Part shown: positions 5,274 through 9,596 of the stretch, one piece after another
Position numbering within the stretch: position 1 is the first letter of the stretch
Layout of the letters: every line of letters starts with the position of its first letter
Source: Rhodosalinus sp041685465
GTDB taxonomy: Bacteria; Pseudomonadota; Alphaproteobacteria; Rhodobacterales; Rhodobacteraceae
Reading direction: 5' to 3'
NCBI RefSeq assembly: GCF_041685465.1
Contig: NZ_JAWLFS010000111.1
Location: forward strand, 1-9,596
DNA: 9,596 nucleotides
The notes under the pieces: model-generated
What the model was told of the DNA's origin: nothing
Seen by the model: the letters and a program-made list of their open reading frames with translations, nothing else
The model's database searches: none
Position numbers and translations under genes: made by a program

Positions 5274-6308
5274 ATGCTGATTTCATTCATCCGCACGGCG
5301 GGCGTCGCCGCCGTGGCGCTCGCGGCGCATCAGGTCGCAGCGCAGGATTATCCGGACGTTACGCTGCGCATGGCGCATCCGCTACCGGAAAGCTGGCCGG
5401 CCGCGCAGTGGGACAAGTGGTGGGCAGAGGAGGTCGAGCGCCGCTCGGACGGCGCCGTGAAGATCGAGCTTTTCTGGTCCGGGCAGCTCGGCGGGCTGCT
5501 GGAGGTCAAGGATCTCGTCGCCTCGGGCGCCGTCGATCTGGGCGTCTTCGCGCAGGCGGTTCACGCCTCCGACATGCCGCTTGCCTCGGTCGCGGCGGGG
5601 CTGCTGAACCGCGTCTCCGCGGATGCCGCCACGGCGCATGAACTCGCCGGACAGGTCTACGCGGCCGAGCCCACGCAGGCGGAACTCGACGCGCTCAACC
5701 TGCATCCGATCAAGTGGACGGTGACCTCGCCCTATCGCCTGCTCTGCAACACGCCGATCGAAGAGACGGCGGACCTCGAGGGGCTGCGCGTGCGCGCGGT
5801 CGGGGGCGCCTACGTGCCGATCTGGATGGAGAGCTACGGCATGGTGCCGACGCGCGTGCAGGCCCCGGAAATCCGCGAGGGCCTTCAGCGCGGCACGCTC
5901 GACTGCAACTTCGGCCCGATCGAATGGGTGCCGTTCTTCTCGCTGGAGGCGGTCGCGCCTTATCTCTCGGACATCAACACCGGCACCTTCACCACCTTCC
6001 AGCTCTACGCGCCGGCGGACCGCTGGGCGTCCTGGCCGGAAAGCGTGCGCACCCTGATGACCGAGGTCGCCGAGGACGCCATGGCGCGTGATCTGGACTG
6101 GGTGAAGGACGCCGAGGCGGAGGCGGTCCAGACCTTCCGCGACGCCGGCGGCGAGATCGTCGAGCTCGCCGACATGGCCGATTTCGTGGCGCAGTCGCCC
6201 GACATGATCGCCGTCTGGGAGGAGGACATGGACGAGGCCGGCATGGCCGAGGCCATCGCCCCCATCGTCGAGATGCAGCGCGAGGCGGCGAAAAGCTTCG
6301 AGGAGTGA
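5274..6308 (+). CDS. TRAP transporter periplasmic substrate-binding protein, DctP family
   Basis: The 344-residue protein binds a solute in the periplasm and delivers it to the DctQ/DctM membrane pair. The start is supported by GGAGG at 5264-5268. Residues 1-23 form a Sec signal peptide with probable cleavage after VAA. The mature protein shows the DctP pattern: LRMAHPLPESW near the N-terminus, GQLGG (70-74), a DLGVF stretch (88-92), and DLEGLRVRAVGG (168-178). R174 occupies the position of the family arginine that usually binds the substrate carboxylate. The block E202-GLQRGTLDCNFGPIEW-218 corresponds to the 'G..D....' hinge motif. C158 and C211 are the only cysteines of the mature protein and could lie close together near the ligand pocket. 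The exact substrate cannot be read from sequence; the adjacent CoA ligase suggests an organic acid. The stop overlaps the next start (TGATG). Confidence 0.92.
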   Translation: MLISFIRTAGVAAVALAAHQVAAQDYPDVTLRMAHPLPESWPAAQWDKWWAEEVERRSDGAVKIELFWSGQLGGLLEVKDLVASGAVDLGVFAQAVHASDMPLASVAAGLLNRVSADAATAHELAGQVYAAEPTQAELDALNLHPIKWTVTSPYRLLCNTPIEETADLEGLRVRAVGGAYVPIWMESYGMVPTRVQAPEIREGLQRGTLDCNFGPIEWVPFFSLEAVAPYLSDINTGTFTTFQLYAPADRWASWPESVRTLMTEVAEDAMARDLDWVKDAEAEAVQTFRDAGGEIVELADMADFVAQSPDMIAVWEEDMDEAGMAEAIAPIVEMQREAAKSFEE

Positions 6309-6856
6309 TGGGCGACGACGATAATCGGGCGCGCCACGACGGCGCGTCCGCTCTCCGCGCCCGGCTGACGCCGGGCGCGGGCGCGACCCTGATCGAACGG
6401 GCGGCGATCGGGGTCTGCGGCGTGACGCTCTTCGTGGTGATGCTGGTCGGCGCGGCCGATATCGTCTCGGGCGAAGTGTTCGGCGTGTTCCTGCCCTTCA
6501 AGGTTGACATGTCGGGCACGCTCGCCGCGACGGCGATCTTCCTCGCCTGGCCGCTGGTGCAGCGCGCGCACGCCCATATCCAGGTCGATCTCTTCCTGCC
6601 CTACCTGCCGCGGCCGCTTCTGCGGCTGAGCTGGTGGGCGAGCCAGGCCACGGGGATGCTGGTCTTCGGCCTGATCGCCTACGGCGCGATCGACCTCGCC
6701 GCCGAGAGCGTCGCCATCCGCGAGAGCTCCGCCGCGACGCTGGGTTATCCGATCTGGCCCGCGAAGGTCGCCTGTGCCCTGGGCGCGGTCATCACCATCG
6801 GGGTCTTTCTGCTGCAGACGCTCCGCCGCCTGCTGCACGGTGCGGAGGACGCATGA
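6308..6856 (+). CDS. TRAP transporter small membrane subunit, DctQ family
   Basis: The protein has 182 residues and should have four membrane helices (about 33-53, 69-87, 108-128, 147-170). I take the ATG at 6308, which overlaps the dctP stop by one base; a GTG one codon earlier is possible. AGGAG at 6301-6305 lies only 2 bases away, so re-initiation after dctP is likely. The DctQ signature is in helix 2 and just after: FLAWPLVQRAHAHIQVDLF (78-96), with the H-I-x-V-D motif, followed by LP. The PIWPAK segment (148-153) before helix 4 is also typical. The polar N-terminal ~28 residues should be cytoplasmic. It partners with DctM to form the membrane complex. Confidence 0.9.
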   Translation: MGDDDNRARHDGASALRARLTPGAGATLIERAAIGVCGVTLFVVMLVGAADIVSGEVFGVFLPFKVDMSGTLAATAIFLAWPLVQRAHAHIQVDLFLPYLPRPLLRLSWWASQATGMLVFGLIAYGAIDLAAESVAIRESSAATLGYPIWPAKVACALGAVITIGVFLLQTLRRLLHGAEDA

Positions 6857-8160
6857 GCGGGCTCGAGCAGGGCGGCCTCGCCTTCGCGGTCCTTCTGACG
6901 ATGCTCGCCATCGGCGTGCCGGTGGGCTTCGCGCTGGCCGGCGTCGCTGCCGCGGGGCTCTATTTCAGCGTCGGCGCGACCTTCGTTCTGACCACCTTCA
7001 AGAGCGCGCCCTACACGCTGGCGAGCGACTACACCTTCGTGGTGGTCCCGATGTTCGTTCTCATGGGCGCGATCGCCGGGCGCGCCGGGATCATCGGCGA
7101 CCTCTACGGCGCCGCGCAGGCCATGCTCAGCCGCGTGCGCGGCGGGCTTTTCATGGCGACCATCGTGGCGCAGGCGGGTTTCGCCGCGGCCTCCGGCTCG
7201 ACCGTCGTCGCCTCCAGCGTCTTCACCCGGATGGCGCTGCCCGAGATGCTGCGCTTCCGCTACGATCCCGGCGTCTCGGCGGGCTGTATCGCGGCGGCGG
7301 GCACGCTCGCCGGGCTGATCCCGCCGTCCATCGCGATGGTGCTCTATGCGCTGCTCACCGGCGAGCCGGTGGGCGCGCTGCTGATCGCGGGCATCCTGCC
7401 CGGTATCCTGACGGCCGTGAGCTACATGGCCGGTATCCGGGTCTTCCTGCACTTTCGTCCGCATTGGGCGCCGCCGATCACGGAGCACGTCTCGTGGCCG
7501 GGGCGTATCCGCGCACTCGGCAAGGTCTGGAGCGTGCTGCTCCTGATGATCCTCGTCATCGGCGGCATCTACTCGGGGCTTTTCCCGCCCTCGGCCGCGG
7601 GGGCGATCGGCGCGGCCGGCGCGCTGACGATCGCGCTGGCGATGCGGCGCATCGACGGCGGGCAGCTCTGGGACGGGCTGATCGAATCGGCGCGGATCAC
7701 GGCGATGATCTTCCTCGTGATCATCGGTGGCCTGATCTTCAGCCGTTTCCTTTCGATCAGCGGTTTCATCGGCGACCTGCGCGCGCTCGTGGTCTCGACC
7801 GAACTCGGAGTCGCGGGCTTCCTCGCGATGACGGTCGCACTTTTCCTTCTCCTGGGGATGTTCCTCGATTCGGTCTCGCTCCTGGTGATCGCGGTTCCGT
7901 TCCTCTATCCGATCTCGCAGACCCTCGGGATGGACCCGATCTGGTTCGCGGTGATCATCGTCAAGCTGATCGAGATCGCGGCGATCACGCCGCCGGTGGG
8001 GCTCAACCTTTACGCGGTGCTCGCGGCTGCGGAGCGGCAGGTCACCACGGCCGGGCTTTTCAGGGGGGTGCTGCCCTTCATCGCGATCGAGATGGCGGTG
8101 CTCGCGCTTCTGCTCGCCGTCCCGGCGATCGCGACCACCCTGCCCCGGACAATGGGATAG
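6853..8160 (+). CDS. TRAP transporter large membrane subunit, DctM family
   Basis: The 435-residue, highly hydrophobic protein carries the ion-coupled transport path. The ATG at 6853 overlaps the dctQ stop as ATGA, with GGAGGA at 6844-6849, which fixes the start; a longer in-frame reading from 6634 lies inside dctQ. Family motifs are clear: VPMFVLMGAIAGRAG (65-79), the SGS turn (114-116) after FAAA, GTLAGLIPPSIAMVLYA (150-166), and AGILPG (179-184). In the second half the inverted-repeat counterparts GMFLDS (335-340) and EIAAITPPVGLN (374-385) appear, matching the two pseudo-symmetric halves of DctM. The length is typical of the family. The next gene starts 5 bases after the stop, so it lies in the same operon. 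Confidence 0.93.
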   Translation: MSGLEQGGLAFAVLLTMLAIGVPVGFALAGVAAAGLYFSVGATFVLTTFKSAPYTLASDYTFVVVPMFVLMGAIAGRAGIIGDLYGAAQAMLSRVRGGLFMATIVAQAGFAAASGSTVVASSVFTRMALPEMLRFRYDPGVSAGCIAAAGTLAGLIPPSIAMVLYALLTGEPVGALLIAGILPGILTAVSYMAGIRVFLHFRPHWAPPITEHVSWPGRIRALGKVWSVLLLMILVIGGIYSGLFPPSAAGAIGAAGALTIALAMRRIDGGQLWDGLIESARITAMIFLVIIGGLIFSRFLSISGFIGDLRALVVSTELGVAGFLAMTVALFLLLGMFLDSVSLLVIAVPFLYPISQTLGMDPIWFAVIIVKLIEIAAITPPVGLNLYAVLAAAERQVTTAGLFRGVLPFIAIEMAVLALLLAVPAIATTLPRTMG

Positions 8161-8165
8161 CGCGC

Positions 8166-9596
8166 ATGCGGCTCATCGACTTCTTCGACCGCGCGGCGGA
8201 GCTCGACCCGGAGCGCACGTTCGTCCGGCAGGGCCCGGTCGCGCGCAGCTACGCCGAGAGCCGGGACGCCACGCACCGGATCGCCGCAGCGCTGCACCGC
8301 GACGGGATCGCGCCCGGCATGCGCGTCGGCGTCTACATGCCCAACGACTGGCGCGGGCTGGAGGCGATGTTCGGCCTCTTCCGTGCAGGGGCGGTGATGG
8401 TCCCGGTCAACGTCCGCAACGCGGTCGCGCAGAACGCACAGATCCTGCACGACGCCGGCATTCGCGCGATCGTCTTTCACTCCGCCTTCGCGGCCGAGGT
8501 GGCCGAGGTGCGCCGCGCCTGCCCGGAGCTCGCCCTCGCCGTCTGCCTCGACCGCGCGACGGACGGCGCGCCCGCCCTCTCCGACTGGATGGCGCCGGCG
8601 GGCACCACGGCGTCCGACGTGCCGCACGACCCGCAGGACCTCTGGACGCTTTACGCCACGAGCGGCACGACGGGCCGCTCGAAGTCCGTGCGCCACACGC
8701 ATCTGACGAACCTCGTCGCCTCGATGGACATGCTGCACGCGCTGGAGGTGCACGGCCCCGTCCGCAACCTCGTCGTCGCGCCGATGACGCATTTCGCGGG
8801 CACCTTCATCTTCGCGCTGACCGTGACAGGCGGCACGCACATCCTGATGGACGGTCCCGCGCCGGGCGAGATCCTCGCCGCGATCGAGGCGGAGCGGGCG
8901 CAGATCCTGTTCCTGCCGCCGACGCTGATCTACCGGATGCTCGCCGAGCCGGCGCTCGGGCGGCACGACTATTCGAGCCTGCACCGTTTCGTCTACGCCG
9001 CCGCACCGATGGCCGGAGAGAAGCTGCGCGAGGCGGTGGCCGCCTTCGGCCCGGTGATGAGCAATTTCTACGGGCAGGCGGAGGCGCTCGGCCCGATCTC
9101 CTTTCTGCCGCCGGAGGATCATGCCCCGGAGGCGGACGAGGCCGGGCGCGCGCGCATGGCCTCCATCGGCCGGCCCTCGATCCTGCGCCGGGTGCGCGTC
9201 GTCGGCGCGGACGGCACCCCCCTGCCGCCCGGCACGCGGGGCGAGGTCGCCGTGCGCAGCTGGGGCGTGACACCCGGCTACGAGGGCAACGCCGAGGCCA
9301 CGCAGGCGGCCTTCCGCGACGGCTGGTACCTGACAGGCGACATCGGCATCGCCGACGCCGAGGGTTACGTGACGCTGGTCGACCGGAAATCCGACATGAT
9401 CATTTCGGGCGGCTTCAACGTCTTCCCCGCCGAGGTCGAGCGCGCGCTGCTGTCGCATCCGGACGTGCTCGACGCCGCGGTGATCGGCGTGCCGCATCCG
9501 GACTGGGGCGAGGCGGTGACCGCGGTGATCGAGCCGCGCCCCGGCGCCGAGGTCGCGCCGGAGACGCTGATCGCACTCTGCAGGGACCAGCTCGGC
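8166..9596 (+). CDS. AMP-forming acyl-CoA synthetase/ligase, 3' end beyond the window
   Basis: The frame is open from ATG 8166 to the window edge (477 codons, no stop). It is an ANL-superfamily enzyme that should adenylate a carboxylic acid with ATP and then form its CoA thioester. Motifs seen: the P-loop TSGTTGRSK (165-173), with S-K-S replacing the usual P-K-G; APMTHFAG (205-212); YGQAE (302-306) in place of YGxTE; YLTGD (388-392), with D392 expected to bind the ribose; and DRKSDMIISGGFNVFPAEVE (406-425), which includes the domain hinge. The catalytic lysine near the C-terminus (A10 motif) would lie past the window, so activity cannot be judged. The ribosome-binding site is weak, but the start is only 5 bases after dctM, so coupling is likely. 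The substrate is probably the acid imported by the TRAP system (inference); chain length or ring type is unknown. Confidence 0.92.
   Translation, partial: MRLIDFFDRAAELDPERTFVRQGPVARSYAESRDATHRIAAALHRDGIAPGMRVGVYMPNDWRGLEAMFGLFRAGAVMVPVNVRNAVAQNAQILHDAGIRAIVFHSAFAAEVAEVRRACPELALAVCLDRATDGAPALSDWMAPAGTTASDVPHDPQDLWTLYATSGTTGRSKSVRHTHLTNLVASMDMLHALEVHGPVRNLVVAPMTHFAGTFIFALTVTGGTHILMDGPAPGEILAAIEAERAQILFLPPTLIYRMLAEPALGRHDYSSLHRFVYAAAPMAGEKLREAVAAFGPVMSNFYGQAEALGPISFLPPEDHAPEADEAGRARMASIGRPSILRRVRVVGADGTPLPPGTRGEVAVRSWGVTPGYEGNAEATQAAFRDGWYLTGDIGIADAEGYVTLVDRKSDMIISGGFNVFPAEVERALLSHPDVLDAAVIGVPHPDWGEAVTAVIEPRPGAEVAPETLIALCRDQLG

Noticed and set aside
6634..6852. N-terminal extension of DctM to 6634
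   Set aside because: It lies within dctQ in another frame. The ATG at 6853 has a good ribosome-binding site and gives the normal DctM length.
8010..9497. Minus-strand frame of 495 codons opposite dctM's end and the ligase
   Set aside because: The plus strand encodes a clear acyl-CoA synthetase across this interval. The reverse frame is a His/Arg-rich shadow.

Overview
The window is very GC-rich, with dense, often overlapping genes and G/C-ending codons. Gene content points to an alphaproteobacterium, probably of the Rhodobacterales or a related marine/soil group (inference): a tripartite TRAP carboxylate transporter operon, HflK/HflC, and small conserved proteins that I recall from rhizobia and relatives. 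I see no IS element, tRNA, rRNA, CRISPR array or phage gene.

Layout. (1) 52-339 (+) encodes a small charged coiled-coil protein resembling Sll1863-type stress proteins, followed by an intrinsic terminator. (2) 340-753 is a convergent, gene-free stretch rich in short GC hairpins. (3) 754-4850 is a block of six genes on the minus strand. In transcription order: a small 'LPAGDY' protein (4850-4536), a small membrane-anchored protein (4539-4195), a 228-bp gap with a 9-bp hairpin, a second and longer LPAGDY protein (3966-3481), then hflK (3395-2328), hflC (2331-1240) and a PsiE-family four-helix membrane protein (1212-754). Several junctions are ATGA overlaps. The theme is the inner membrane and probably stress or protein quality control. 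Both LPAGDY proteins are of unknown function. (4) 4851-5273 is the divergent intergenic region. It carries a TTGACA box and an 18-bp near-perfect palindrome that looks like an operator for the next operon. (5) 5274-9596 (+) is a tightly packed operon: dctP-like, dctQ-like and dctM-like TRAP subunits, then an acyl-CoA synthetase cut off by the window edge.

How the parts work together. The TRAP proteins should import a carboxylate using the ion gradient, and the adjacent AMP-forming ligase probably activates that carboxylate to a CoA thioester for catabolism. HflK and HflC normally form a large membrane complex that surrounds and modulates the FtsH protease. Their pairing here with PsiE and the LPAGDY proteins, without an adjacent protease gene in view, is the least explained part of the window and the best candidate for undescribed biology.
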